A stretch of 64,000 nt of DNA, taken from the NCBI RefSeq assembly GCF_004770615.1, contig NZ_RQER01000011.1, forward strand, positions 248,001 through 312,000, read 5' to 3'. Below, one piece after another: positions 42,862 through 52,113 of this stretch (positions are counted from its first letter, which is position 1; the number at the start of each line of letters is the position of its first letter). The position numbers were made by a program, and so were the translations under genes. This DNA is from Leptospira langatensis (GTDB lineage: Bacteria; Spirochaetota; Leptospiria; Leptospirales; Leptospiraceae). The notes under the pieces were generated by a model. The model had not been told where the DNA came from. It did not search any database and saw only the letters and a program-made list of their open reading frames with translations.

Positions 42862-43062
42862 GCGGAAGGATGTAATATTAGCAATAATTATGTAAATGCT
42901 AAATTATTTATTACTAATTAACTTTTTGCGAATGTTGTTTCGGATATATCTCAATTGGGTAATGGATTTTAGATATCCAATTTGTGTGGTGGGATTTCAA
43001 GTGAAGGGAGGGTTGGTTTCAAAAAAGATTTTCACTCCTTTTCGAAACCAATCCTTCAGATC

Positions 43063-43848
43063 TTAGTACCAGTTAATCAATTCAACTACAGTAGTTGGGC
43101 TGGACTCTTTGACTAAGGCCTTGAATTTTTCCGTATCACTCAGGCCGTCTTTCCCGCGGTAATGATATGGATAAACTACTTTCGGTTTAAAGTCTTTGAC
43201 TGCATCTGCCGCTTTTTCTACGGACATCGTGTAGGGCTGGTTCATGCAGAGAAAAGCGATATCTATATTCTTCAGAGCTCTCATTTCTTTGATATCTTCG
43301 GTATCTCCGGAGATATAGATCGTCTTTCCGCCGAACTTGATCAAATATCCGTTTCCTCTTCCTTTCGTATGTTTATCCAAATGCTCTTTGGTGATATTGT
43401 ACATTGGGATCGCGGAGAAGGTGATATCTCCTACGGAAGTGGACTGGCCGTTCTTCAGGCGAGTGATATTCGTATATTCTTTCGCTTCTTTGGCCACTGC
43501 TTCCGGAGCGATGATCGGTGTTTCTTTCGTTGCAATCTCGCCTAAGGTCTTTAGGTCCATATGGTCCGGATGGATATCCGTAATAATGATCAGGTCCGGT
43601 TTTTTCAGATCCTTGTATTTTTCTCCTCCCCAAGAAGGATCCACATAGATCGTTTTATCTCCGATCGTGAGTACCATACTTCCATGAAAGATCGGTTGTA
43701 TTTGGATAGAAGTTGGAGTGCTTGGAACTTCTATTTTTGGTTTTAAGGACGCACTGGCGCAGGCTACAAGAGCGAGCGAAATTGCGGTCCAAAGAACGAC
43801 AAGGGATGCGGTTCTTTTAGTTAGTAAAAGATTACTCTTTGATTGCAT
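43063..43848 (-). CDS. Lipoprotein metallo-beta-lactamase-fold hydrolase
   Basis: About 261 residues from ATG 43848, with AAGGAG 6 bases upstream; an earlier frame opening at 43971 lacks a good site. The signal ends LALVACAS (lipobox Cys ~29). The metal site reads TDIHPDHMD (~91-99, the HxHxDH-like motif with the first His replaced by Asp, typical of UPF0173-type proteins), ISGDTED (~177) and PYHYRG (~225). Such proteins hydrolyse unknown substrates, some related to N-acyl lipids. Monocistronic by appearance. Confidence 0.82.
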   Translation of the reverse strand: MQSKSNLLLTKRTASLVVLWTAISLALVACASASLKPKIEVPSTPTSIQIQPIFHGSMVLTIGDKTIYVDPSWGGEKYKDLKKPDLIIITDIHPDHMDLKTLGEIATKETPIIAPEAVAKEAKEYTNITRLKNGQSTSVGDITFSAIPMYNITKEHLDKHTKGRGNGYLIKFGGKTIYISGDTEDIKEMRALKNIDIAFLCMNQPYTMSVEKAADAVKDFKPKVVYPYHYRGKDGLSDTEKFKALVKESSPTTVVELINWY

Positions 43849-44131
43849 TAAGGTCTCCTTATTTTCGATCGTGATGCTTGCGATAGATAGAAAGTCGAGC
43901 CGATCGAATGGCCAAGGTATTTCTCTTTTTGCAGACTGTAAAGATAAGTACTCGATTAGACCGAAGGACAATCGTCTAGTTTAAGTTTCTCTAAAGCCGA
44001 TGAAAAATGGCTACATTCGCATGAGATTCGGCTACAAGAATAATCTAACTAGAACGAACTTCTAATACTCAAAACGGATCGGAATTACAAATACAGTTTC
44101 TGCAAGGATCTCTTAGCAAGGAGAAGGTATA

Positions 44132-45037
44132 ATGAAGATCGTAGTTACAGGTTCGTTAGGGAATATTAGTAAACCTCTTACGGAGGAATTGGTACAAAAA
44201 GGTCATTCGGTTATTGTGATCAGCAGTAATCCGGAAAGAAAGAAGGAAATAGAAGCGTTAGGAGCGATTGCTTCTATCGGAAGTATGAGTGACAGTAATT
44301 TCTTGTCTAAGACCTTTCAAGGTGTGGATATCGTGTATGCCATGGAAGCGCTTGGATATCATAGTTTCTTCGATCAAGACTTGGATGTAATGGAGGAGAT
44401 CAACAAGATCGCTTATAATTACAAGGAAGCCATCCAAAGATCTGGGGTTAAAAAGGTGATACATTTGAGTAGCATCGGAGCGCATACCGATTCAGGGAAC
44501 GGAATCCTTGCCTTTCATTACAATGCGGAAAATATCCTTAAGCAATTGCCGGAGGATGTTTCGATCAAGTTCATGCGTCCCGTAGGATTCTATTACAATC
44601 TGTTTTCCTTCATACAAACGATCAATGCGCAAGGCTCGATCGTTTCTAATTATGGAGGGGACGAGAAGGAACCCTGGGTCTCTCCTAAGGATATCGCATC
44701 GGTGATCGCAGAAGAGGTCGATGCGGGATTCGAGGGAAGAAGCATCCGATATATTGCAAGTGACGAGCTTTCTCCGAACGAAGTTGCAAAGATATTGGGA
44801 GAGGCGATCGGGAAGCCCGACCTGAAATGGCTGGTGATTTCAGATGAGCAGTTACTGAATGGCATGATAGGCGCAGGAATGAATCCCAAGGCGGCAAAGG
44901 GTTTTACGGAAATGAACGCTTCTAGACGGGGAGGAGTATTATATAAGGATTATAATAACCATAAACCGGTACTGGGAAAGACTAAGTTAAAAGACTTTGC
45001 AAAGGATTTTGCGGAAGCCTACAATCGGCAAAAGTAG
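44132..45037 (+). CDS. NmrA-like NAD(P)-binding protein
   Basis: A 301-residue atypical short-chain dehydrogenase. The N-terminal VTGSLGNISKPLTEEL (~5-20) is a Rossmann motif of the NmrA/QorB kind, KVIHLSSIGAH (~108-118) a conserved central strand, and FMRPVGFYYN (~149) the substrate-side loop; there is no YxxxK catalytic pair, so it may be a redox sensor or a quinone reductase. AAGGAGAAGG precedes the ATG. The AraC gene follows after 7 bases and is probably co-transcribed. Confidence 0.82.
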   Translation: MKIVVTGSLGNISKPLTEELVQKGHSVIVISSNPERKKEIEALGAIASIGSMSDSNFLSKTFQGVDIVYAMEALGYHSFFDQDLDVMEEINKIAYNYKEAIQRSGVKKVIHLSSIGAHTDSGNGILAFHYNAENILKQLPEDVSIKFMRPVGFYYNLFSFIQTINAQGSIVSNYGGDEKEPWVSPKDIASVIAEEVDAGFEGRSIRYIASDELSPNEVAKILGEAIGKPDLKWLVISDEQLLNGMIGAGMNPKAAKGFTEMNASRRGGVLYKDYNNHKPVLGKTKLKDFAKDFAEAYNRQK

Positions 45038-45044
45038 ATTCGTC

Positions 45045-45974
45045 ATGATAGATAAGAAGCCGTATAGAATCAGAACGATCAGCGAATTCCACGAAGTAAG
45101 GGGATTGCCTAAACCGGAACATCCTCTTATTAGTGTGGTAGATTACTCGTCCATAAAGCATTCCTCCGAGTTTAATGTCACGAGTTGGACTTTGGATTTT
45201 TATTCAATCTCTCTGAAACGGAACTCCGCCGTGAAAATGAAATACGGACAGCAGGAATACGATTTTGACGAAGGGATCCTGTTCTTTATGGCTCCCGGTC
45301 AGGTTTTTCGGATTGAAGTGAATGCGGATCTTCGGGCAGAGCATTCCGGATGGATCTTGCTTATCCATCCGGACTTTATTTGGAATACTTCACTGGCAAA
45401 GAATATTCGAAAATATGAATATTTCGATTATTCGGTGAATGAGGCTCTCTTTCTCTCCGAAAAGGAAGAGAGTACGATCAATAATATTATCCAGAATATT
45501 CGCCAGGAATATCATTCTAATATAGATAAATTCAGCCAAGGGATCATTATCTCTCATATAGAGACACTGTTAAATTACGCGGAACGATTTTACGATCGAC
45601 AGTTCATCACAAGAAAGATCTCCAACCACCAAGTCTTGGATCGGTTGGAGGAGATTTTGGGTGAATACTTCGAAGAAGGGGATCTAAGACAGAAAGGACT
45701 TCCCTCCGTGCAATACGTGGCCGATCTATTGAACGTTTCTCCGAACTATCTGAGTGGTTTATTGAAGGTGCTTACCGGGCAAACCACTCAACAGCATATT
45801 CATGATAAGCTGATCGAAAGAGCGAAAGAGAAATTGTCCACTACGGATCTTCCAGTGACTGCAATTGCATACGAATTGGGATTCGAGCATTCTCAGTCCT
45901 TTAGTAAATTATTTAAGAGTAAGACGAATCTGTCTCCTCAGGAGTTTAGACGTTCTTTTATGAGAGAATTCTAA
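45045..45974 (+). CDS. AraC-family transcriptional regulator
   Basis: About 309 residues from ATG 45045, right after the NmrA-like gene; an upstream TTG (44997) would overlap it. An N-terminal cupin-type sensor domain (~20-150) has LDFYSISLKRNS and ILFFMAPGQVFRIE, typical of AraC proteins that read small ligands. The C-terminal HTH pair (~215-305) includes SVQYVADLLNVSPNYLSGLL and TAIAYELGFEHSQSFSKLFK. It likely controls the upstream dehydrogenase. It ends 4 bases inside the convergent hydrolase gene. Confidence 0.87.
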   Translation: MIDKKPYRIRTISEFHEVRGLPKPEHPLISVVDYSSIKHSSEFNVTSWTLDFYSISLKRNSAVKMKYGQQEYDFDEGILFFMAPGQVFRIEVNADLRAEHSGWILLIHPDFIWNTSLAKNIRKYEYFDYSVNEALFLSEKEESTINNIIQNIRQEYHSNIDKFSQGIIISHIETLLNYAERFYDRQFITRKISNHQVLDRLEEILGEYFEEGDLRQKGLPSVQYVADLLNVSPNYLSGLLKVLTGQTTQQHIHDKLIERAKEKLSTTDLPVTAIAYELGFEHSQSFSKLFKSKTNLSPQEFRRSFMREF

Positions 45975-47383
45975 TTTTGGATCGGATTCGAGGTTAGGAA
46001 ACCTTTCATTTCGGGGATCATTTCTTCTTTTGTATCTTCAAAGAAAAAATGGTCCGCATCCTGGAATTCGATCGTTTTATGTTTTACAAATATTCTCTCG
46101 AAACGTCCTTTTTCCTCGATAGGAAATCCTTTATCTTTCAAGGCCCAAAAGATCAAGGCGGGTTTCTCTTTTAGGGCGGGAATAGAGTCTTCGATCTCTT
46201 GGAAGAACGAATTTGCCTGAGTGATCTGGCCCGGATAGAAAGCCGCGATCCCTCTGCGGTACGGTGAAATAAAAGGGCGAAGATAAAGATCCAATACTTG
46301 CTTGGGTAAATTGCGAACGATCCCGTTCTGGATGCCTGCGGAAGCGAATCCATTGAAATTGATCTGCATGAATTCGCCGATCGGTCCGCCTACAAGAAAG
46401 GAGAATATTCCCCTGGGAGAATTGCGATCTGTTTTCCAGGCCCAAGTGCTTCCTAAGATCACTCGTTCTACCAATTCCGGATGACGTCCTGCAAAGCCTA
46501 ATCCTATCGGTCCTCCCCAGTCCTGCATCACTAAGGTGAGATGATCTAATCTTAACTCTCGGACGAACTCTTCTAATACGATGCTTTCTTCCCTAGGAGT
46601 GAACCCGAAACCTTTGGAAGCGCTGGACTGACCGAACCCAGGATAATCCAAAGCGATACAGCGATACGAGCCTTTTAGTCCTGAGATGAGATCTCTCCAT
46701 TGAAAGGACCAAGAAGGGTTTCCGTGCAAAAAGAGTAAGATCTCTCCTTCTCCTTCATCCACATAATGGATTCGGGCACCGCTAGGAAGATCTATGAATT
46801 TCTGCTCTGCTTGGAAAATCTCTTTAGGGATATCGAATTGTATTTCTGAAGAAGGAGCCGAAATGTCCAAGGAAACCGCGATAATAAAGGAGAACAGTTC
46901 TAATCCTCCCATTAGGAATATTAAGATCTTAGAACGTAAGGAAAATTGAATACGATCCAGAAAGATAGGCAGATACCAAGCGGAGACTAGGAGCATTCCC
47001 AAGAGGATGACAAGACTATAGATCGTCGGGCCGGAGCTTCCTAAGACTAGAACTCCTGATCCGGTCAAGAGTAGCTGGACGAATAGGGCTGCTGCCAAGA
47101 AAGATCTGGGTCGTTTGGATCGAGTCTTCAGATATCTATATAGGAAGCCGTTTAGGATACCGATCGAGAAGCAAAATGGGAAGAGTAGGCTAATCCTCAG
47201 CTCCGGTTGGAATCCTATTCCTCTGGCATGAGGTACTGCTTCCACTAAGACGGTTGCGAGAAAGGCGAAAAGGATAGAAAAGAAAACACTTTTAAAAAGA
47301 GTACGGAGGAAAGAGTCGTTAAGGCTCCCTTCTGAGATATTTTGCGAAATGCTTTCTTTTGGATTTTGTATTCTTGCTTTCAT
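45971..47383 (-). CDS. Haloalkane-dehalogenase-like hydrolase fused to a membrane domain
   Basis: A 470-residue fusion. Residues ~30-175 form about five membrane helices; the rest is an alpha/beta hydrolase with HGNPSWSFQW (~219-228; the Trp after HGNPS stabilises halide in true dehalogenases), DYPGFGQSS, and VMQDWGGPIG (~285-294) in which the nucleophile position is Asp, not Ser. DADHFFFED near the end supplies the His. The Asp nucleophile and the Trp together suggest dehalogenase or epoxide-hydrolase chemistry. The membrane domain is unusual for the family, since known haloalkane dehalogenases are soluble. The end overlaps the convergent AraC gene by 4 bases. Confidence 0.82.
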   Translation of the reverse strand: MKARIQNPKESISQNISEGSLNDSFLRTLFKSVFFSILFAFLATVLVEAVPHARGIGFQPELRISLLFPFCFSIGILNGFLYRYLKTRSKRPRSFLAAALFVQLLLTGSGVLVLGSSGPTIYSLVILLGMLLVSAWYLPIFLDRIQFSLRSKILIFLMGGLELFSFIIAVSLDISAPSSEIQFDIPKEIFQAEQKFIDLPSGARIHYVDEGEGEILLFLHGNPSWSFQWRDLISGLKGSYRCIALDYPGFGQSSASKGFGFTPREESIVLEEFVRELRLDHLTLVMQDWGGPIGLGFAGRHPELVERVILGSTWAWKTDRNSPRGIFSFLVGGPIGEFMQINFNGFASAGIQNGIVRNLPKQVLDLYLRPFISPYRRGIAAFYPGQITQANSFFQEIEDSIPALKEKPALIFWALKDKGFPIEEKGRFERIFVKHKTIEFQDADHFFFEDTKEEMIPEMKGFLTSNPIQN

Positions 47384-47435
47384 GCAATAGAGAATACTCT
47401 AAAGAAGAAATGCAAAATTGTAAAAATTCAGGAAA

Positions 47436-48254
47436 TTACCAGAAGCGTCTCGGAGAAGTAGATCTGAAAAACTCTTTCGGGGTCTGGCCTGTGAATGCCT
47501 TGAAGTCCTTATTGAAATGAGCCTGGTCAAAGAAGCCCGCCTGCATCGCAGTTTCGGTAAGGCTTTTTTCCGGGGAATAAGAAGCGATCAGATCCCTCAT
47601 TCTGATCATTCCGGCATATTGCTTTGGACTCGTTCCTATAATTTGTCTGAACTTCTTCTCGAGGGAATCCCTGCTGATAGGCATTCCTTTGATCAGGTCC
47701 GCTATTCTTAGATCTCCTTTTGCGCTCCGTATCCTTCGGACGGTTTCTCGAATGATGGGATCGAATTCGGATCCTCTCCACTCCGAGACCAGGATATTTT
47801 CCAAACGAGAGATCCTTTCCTGATCTGTCTTCGCTTCCGACAATCTTTCCTCTATCTCTCTGACCTTACTTGCTTGCATCAGATTTTCCATAGGCAGGCC
47901 CATTCCGAAAATCTCATGCATTGGTTCCCTAAAAAAGGAGGATGCGGCACCTTCCTTAAAAAGTACGAGTAGCATAGAGGAGTTTGGGGAATAGCGAGCG
48001 ATCCTAGCCTTCTTCCTTAGGCCGCTCAATCCGAAAAGAGGAGTGGAAGTTTCGGAACCTTCTTCCAATTCGGAAACGTTTCCTCTGATCCGGAAGAATA
48101 GTACGATAGAAGAGCCCGGGAGGAGAGTATTCTTCAGTTCTTCCTGACTTTCTATGACCAAGTAGGTTTGAATGAAAGGTTTCAGGAATTCACTGGGAGA
48201 ATATCTTCTCATACTTCCAGTTGGCAAAATGATCGGCTGGGAGGCGAGGGACAT
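47436..48254 (-). CDS. AraC-family transcriptional regulator
   Basis: A 272-residue regulator with a DUF6597-like N-terminal domain (~1-120: SEFLKPFIQTYLVIES, LPGSSIVLFFRIRG) and a C-terminal HTH pair (~160-268): RIADLIKGMPISRDSLEKKF and TETAMQAGFFDQAHFNKDFK. The GGAAGAA before the ATG at 48254 is clear. It runs in the same direction as the hydrolase ending 53 bases downstream and may control it. No terminator separates them. Confidence 0.87.
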   Translation of the reverse strand: MSLASQPIILPTGSMRRYSPSEFLKPFIQTYLVIESQEELKNTLLPGSSIVLFFRIRGNVSELEEGSETSTPLFGLSGLRKKARIARYSPNSSMLLVLFKEGAASSFFREPMHEIFGMGLPMENLMQASKVREIEERLSEAKTDQERISRLENILVSEWRGSEFDPIIRETVRRIRSAKGDLRIADLIKGMPISRDSLEKKFRQIIGTSPKQYAGMIRMRDLIASYSPEKSLTETAMQAGFFDQAHFNKDFKAFTGQTPKEFFRSTSPRRFW

Positions 48255-48365
48255 CTTTCTTCCGATCTATTCTTCTCGTTCTAAATTAGGAATGTCAATG
48301 TTTATATGAAAGGGATCCAAGACCGGAACCGATTTTGATTGCTCGGACCGAAGTATAGAAAGGCA

Positions 48366-48392
48366 TAAAAAAAGCCGGTGTAAACCGGCTTT
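48366..48392 (-). terminator. Rho-independent terminator of the lipase gene
   Basis: On the minus strand AAAGCCGG and CCGGCTTT form an 8-base-pair stem with a 6-base loop followed by seven T. This is the clearest terminator in the window. Confidence 0.9.
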
Positions 48393-48416
48393 CTAACATA
48401 TCTTTCCGAAAGACTT

Positions 48417-49340
48417 TTATTGGTTAGCCTTCGCGTTAGACATCATTTTGAGGAAGTAACCTTCCACATCGTACCAGGTCTTGCCTGAGTTCAATGTGTT
48501 TGCAGCCTGCAAATGGTCCACTCCAGTAGTGAATAATCCATAATCAGGACCGCCTTTGAAGGTTCCCCATTTCAAAGAAGAATAAGGAACGAGTCCGTCG
48601 CAAGTACCGCCGTAACCATTGATCAATCCACCGGCTATACAAGCAGGTTGGATAATTCCCATGAGTGGGTGTTGGATCAGATCCGGAATGGTGATATAGG
48701 AACCGTAAGAGAAATATTTCACATTCGGGTTATCCGGAGTGTGAGAATTGAAGAGAGCAGTTCCCGAAGCGGTCAAGGAGCCAAGAGCCGCTAATACGTC
48801 TTGGTTGCTTTCATTCCATACCAATTGAACGAACACATTCAGAATGGCTGCCACGAACGGTTTGATCCAGTCAGGCAGAACAGTGGTGATGATGTCCGCG
48901 ATCGGAGAACCTCTATGAGGAGTATTTAATGTAGTTAAGGTAGAGACTTTAGGACCTAAGGCCAGGTTGGACACAGCATATCTGCTATCTAATCCACCTT
49001 GAGAATGTCCCAAGATATGCACCTTGCTAAAGCCGTTTGCGGCCATATATACGAGTACCTTGCTGCTCAATTCCGCCCCACGATTCTCATTAGATTGAGC
49101 CGCAGTTTTTGCGGGTGCATACACTGTAGCCCCTTGGGACTGAAGGTAGCTGTCCATTCCACCCCAGTAGCTGAGCAGATTGATCAGACCAGTATTATCG
49201 TTTCCCCAGCCGAACAATCCATGAGATAGTACGATCGGGTAGGAACCAGCCAGGGGCTTGGAGGAAGATCCTCCTCCGGATGCGAACAATTGTCCGCCAC
49301 AAAGAAACGCAACTAGAAGCGCTATACTTAGCTTACGCAT
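48417..49340 (-). CDS. Secreted triacylglycerol lipase (family I-like)
   Basis: A 307-residue exported lipase with a signal peptide ending near LFASGGG (~21). IVLSHGLFGWGN (~36-47) forms the oxyanion hole, LGHSQGGLDSRY (~113-124) the nucleophile elbow (Ser ~116), CDGLVPYSS (~240) the catalytic Asp region and GVDHLQ (~266) the catalytic His. Two Cys (~222 and ~239) could form the calcium-loop-linked disulfide known in Pseudomonas family I lipases. No foldase (lif) gene is nearby, so folding must be independent or the chaperone lies elsewhere. Monocistronic, with a strong terminator. Confidence 0.9.
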   Translation of the reverse strand: MRKLSIALLVAFLCGGQLFASGGGSSSKPLAGSYPIVLSHGLFGWGNDNTGLINLLSYWGGMDSYLQSQGATVYAPAKTAAQSNENRGAELSSKVLVYMAANGFSKVHILGHSQGGLDSRYAVSNLALGPKVSTLTTLNTPHRGSPIADIITTVLPDWIKPFVAAILNVFVQLVWNESNQDVLAALGSLTASGTALFNSHTPDNPNVKYFSYGSYITIPDLIQHPLMGIIQPACIAGGLINGYGGTCDGLVPYSSLKWGTFKGGPDYGLFTTGVDHLQAANTLNSGKTWYDVEGYFLKMMSNAKANQ

Positions 49341-49599
49341 TTCGATTTACCTCTTCACATCATTCAAATTTCAAAATTCCCGATCAGATCCGGACTTCTA
49401 TTTTTGTATCGACCGTTACAGAGCGGGCTCATGAACGATGTTGGATGAGCTTGGCCTGTCAAGAGAAAAGGATTGGTGAATCTGTATTTTTAATAACAGT
49501 TGGTATGCAAACTAACTTGTTTATAGAACGATTGTAATCTTTTAAGAAGAAGGAACACCAGCAGACCTGTTCGTTCCGAGAAAGGAGGGTTCTCCTCTC

Positions 49600-50289
49600 T
49601 CACTTGAATTCGTAGCGATAATCTCCGTCGAAATAAGCCCTTGCTCCATGGAATCCGGAACAGGCAACTTCTTCTACTTCGATCCTGGTATCGAAGGTTT
49701 GGAACTTGAGGATGCAACATTCCGGATCTTCTGCCTTGCAATTTTGCGGAGAAGACCAAGTCCATTTTCCTTCCGGATTGGGAGTCCAGTCTCCGTCCAT
49801 TTCTCCAAGATGAGCGGTCGGTCCTCGCACTACGTTCAATTGGAAACGGTCCGATTTTCCTTTTGCTCGAAAGAGTCGGAGCCTTCCTCCGAAGCCGTCC
49901 GTATAGATCCCTAATCCGTCTTTCGGGAATTTTCCAAAGATCCAAACTTTTTGCAGATAGGAAGTCCTTGCCTTAGTGGCATCGGCCTTGCAGGAAATGG
50001 TCTCTATTCCTGTTTCGTCGCTGGAATACATGGGGCCTTCACAGACCCCATCCCTATATCCGATCCATAGTCTTTGGACTTTTTTTAATTCCTCCTTGTC
50101 CGGATCTGATAAGGACTTGCGAACATTCTTATATACTTCGTTCAGTTCTTTGTCCGCGGTTTGGTATTGTTTCTGGAAGCATTCCTTTTGTTCCGCTTTG
50201 TCCTTCTGATTTGAACATGGATTGGGAGATTTTGCCTCTAAGGTAATAAGAAAAAGGGGAAGGAGAAGAAAGATGGGATATCGTATCAT
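49600..50289 (-). CDS. LprI/DUF1311-domain exported protein
   Basis: About 229 residues from ATG 50289, which begins a signal peptide (FLLLPLFLITLEAKS); a longer frame opening at 50394 is unlikely. Residues ~20-105 form a DUF1311 (LprI-like) domain with conserved Cys and the pattern CFQKQYQTADKELNEVY and VQRLWIGYRDGVC; some members inhibit lysozyme. The second half (~110-229) is a beta-rich domain with Cys pairs and Trp (WTPNPEGKWTWSSPQNC) that I do not recognise. Location is periplasmic or outer surface. Confidence 0.8.
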   Translation of the reverse strand: MIRYPIFLLLPLFLITLEAKSPNPCSNQKDKAEQKECFQKQYQTADKELNEVYKNVRKSLSDPDKEELKKVQRLWIGYRDGVCEGPMYSSDETGIETISCKADATKARTSYLQKVWIFGKFPKDGLGIYTDGFGGRLRLFRAKGKSDRFQLNVVRGPTAHLGEMDGDWTPNPEGKWTWSSPQNCKAEDPECCILKFQTFDTRIEVEEVACSGFHGARAYFDGDYRYEFK

Positions 50290-50451
50290 AGAATTGTAAA
50301 ATAGAATCGGAATTGTTTTAGTTGGAAGCCGAATAAACATAGAAACAAAATTGTAACATGAATTTCGGAGGATTCCTCTCAGAATAACAAGCAAGATCGG
50401 ATTTGTTGCTTTTTTATTCGGTCTTGACCCATTGTATTCTATCTTTTAGAA

Positions 50452-50886
50452 TTGTCCATCTACGCTTCCTTTGTAAGCGTTGTACATAGATTCTTTTACG
50501 CAATTTTACTCGTGTTTTTCCGAAGCCTATTTGCTATATTATTTCTGTTCAGCAACTGCATTCTTGTCGGGGTAGAGGGTCGCTTGCAAACGAATCTGAT
50601 CTCTCGGAGCGAGGCCAAGGATAGGATCTCGGGAGTTTCCGATCTCAGATTTTCGGTATGTCTGAATCAGAGCATAGTTTCCGATTTTATCGAGACCACA
50701 GACTATACAAATTATCTTACCTGCGAGGGTAAATGTTCCGATTCTACCTATTATCGAAAAAACGATATAGATGCTCTTTATAGGGCGATCCTAGTCCTTC
50801 CTTGCGATCCGAACGCCTCTCTCTTGATACCCGTGATCGCTCCTTTTAAAGCAGATGAGTTCCAAGGAAAGTATATCGGATTTTGA
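50452..50886 (+). CDS. Small leptospiral-type lipoprotein (TIGR04452-like)
   Basis: A 144-residue frame starting at TTG 50452; a GTG at 50512 would give a tidier signal peptide ending FLFSNC (lipobox Cys). The stretch RLQTNLISRSEAKDRI is like the start of small leptospiral lipoproteins grouped as TIGR04452, and four further Cys follow, CLNQS, CEGKC and LPCDPN. Start uncertain because no clear ribosome-binding site is seen. Function unknown. It stands between the DUF1311 and quinone-oxidoreductase genes on the opposite strand. Confidence 0.6.
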   Translation: MSIYASFVSVVHRFFYAILLVFFRSLFAILFLFSNCILVGVEGRLQTNLISRSEAKDRISGVSDLRFSVCLNQSIVSDFIETTDYTNYLTCEGKCSDSTYYRKNDIDALYRAILVLPCDPNASLLIPVIAPFKADEFQGKYIGF

Positions 50887-50933
50887 GGATCTGCCTCTTA
50901 GAAAGTAGGCGGGTCGGATCGCGTCCAATGGAT

Positions 50934-51908
50934 CTATTGGATTGAGATTACCATTCTTTGTCCGGGAGCGATCTCCTTGTCCCAAGCATTCTCTATATTC
51001 TTCAGATCTTCTTTATGGATCTCTAATGTAAGGATCCCTTTCGCTGCAAGCTGGAACATTTCAGGCAAGATCTCTTGGTTGAAAGTGTGGATATCTTGCG
51101 AAGATAGACTACCCAGTCCGGAACCAAGTATTTGTATATCGGAACTTCTTAAACTACTGGATTCTAGGGAAATGGTCTTGCCGGCCATATCTCCCACGGT
51201 TACGATCTTTACCGGATGAGTGAAGGAGTCGATCCCTCCTCCTTTAAAAGATCTTAGTAGGAGCTCCACGGGTCTTCCCCAAAGATAATCCACTACTATA
51301 TCGATAGGGGTTTCCTTATGGATCTGTTTGATCTGTTCTACGAATTCTTCTTCGCTTCTCTTAAGGGAGATGACTATATCCGCTCCGAATCCTTTTAATT
51401 TTTCTAGGGATCCTTCGTTTCTTCCTGTTGCAATGATCTTTGCGGCACCGTAATGTTTGGCGACCTGCACCGCAAGTTGTCCGGTGACTCCAGTCGCACC
51501 ATTGACGAGAACTACATTTCCTTTCTTTAAATGTACTCTGGAATGAAGAGCCATTGTCGCCCCTATGACTGCATTCGGAAGTGCGGCAGCGAGAAACAGA
51601 TCGATCCCATCCGGCAGTATGGTAAGTCTGTTCTTGGAAATTAAGGCCTGCTCTGCAATTGTCCCGGTGATCCCTTGCGCGTACACCTTGGTCCCGTTTT
51701 CCAAGACTCCCACTCCGTCTAATCCTACGATCGCAGGAAGTTCTTTATAGCTCGCGTAATGAGTTCCGCTCGCTCTTAATTTATCTATATTCTTGATCGC
51801 AGCGGTCTTAACGTGCATGAGGACCTGATCCTGACCTTGCGGATTTGGGTTTGCGAATTCTTCATATACTGGTGGTTTTCCAAATTCTCTTAATATTGCG
51901 GCTTTCAT
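50934..51908 (-). CDS. Zinc-independent quinone oxidoreductase-like alcohol dehydrogenase (MDR)
   Basis: A 324-residue medium-chain dehydrogenase/reductase. GROES-like N-terminal domain (PQGQDQVLMHVKTAAIKNID ~23-42, VGLDGVGVLENGTKVYA ~62) and Rossmann domain with VLVNGATGVTGQLAVQVAK (~131-149). It lacks the Cys cluster of the structural zinc, so it fits the quinone reductase/enoyl reductase branch using NADPH. The start ATG overlaps by 2 bases the long but unlikely opening of the plus-strand SMP-30 frame at 51907. The substrate is unknown. Confidence 0.85.
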   Translation of the reverse strand: MKAAILREFGKPPVYEEFANPNPQGQDQVLMHVKTAAIKNIDKLRASGTHYASYKELPAIVGLDGVGVLENGTKVYAQGITGTIAEQALISKNRLTILPDGIDLFLAAALPNAVIGATMALHSRVHLKKGNVVLVNGATGVTGQLAVQVAKHYGAAKIIATGRNEGSLEKLKGFGADIVISLKRSEEEFVEQIKQIHKETPIDIVVDYLWGRPVELLLRSFKGGGIDSFTHPVKIVTVGDMAGKTISLESSSLRSSDIQILGSGLGSLSSQDIHTFNQEILPEMFQLAAKGILTLEIHKEDLKNIENAWDKEIAPGQRMVISIQ

Positions 51909-52113
51909 GAGAATGATCCTTATGCGTCGTCTTCTTTGGGAGAAGACTTCGTATTTTTTAGTACCGAACGGTCTTGCTTACAAGGCTTTCGCGGGATCTA
52001 TTTCCGTCAATGGATTCCATTACAGTAATTCCCGACTAGGCCGCGGTGCAAAAGCGGAAAGAAATACCGGAATCGTTCAAGCGAGACGAAAGGAAACCTG
52101 GTATTCTCATTCG

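Noticed and set aside
43010..43054. Inverted repeat GGGTTGGTTTC / GAAACCAATCC as a terminator of the lipoprotein hydrolase
   Set aside because: The loop is 23 bases and no T-run follows on the minus strand; kept only as a possible weak structure.
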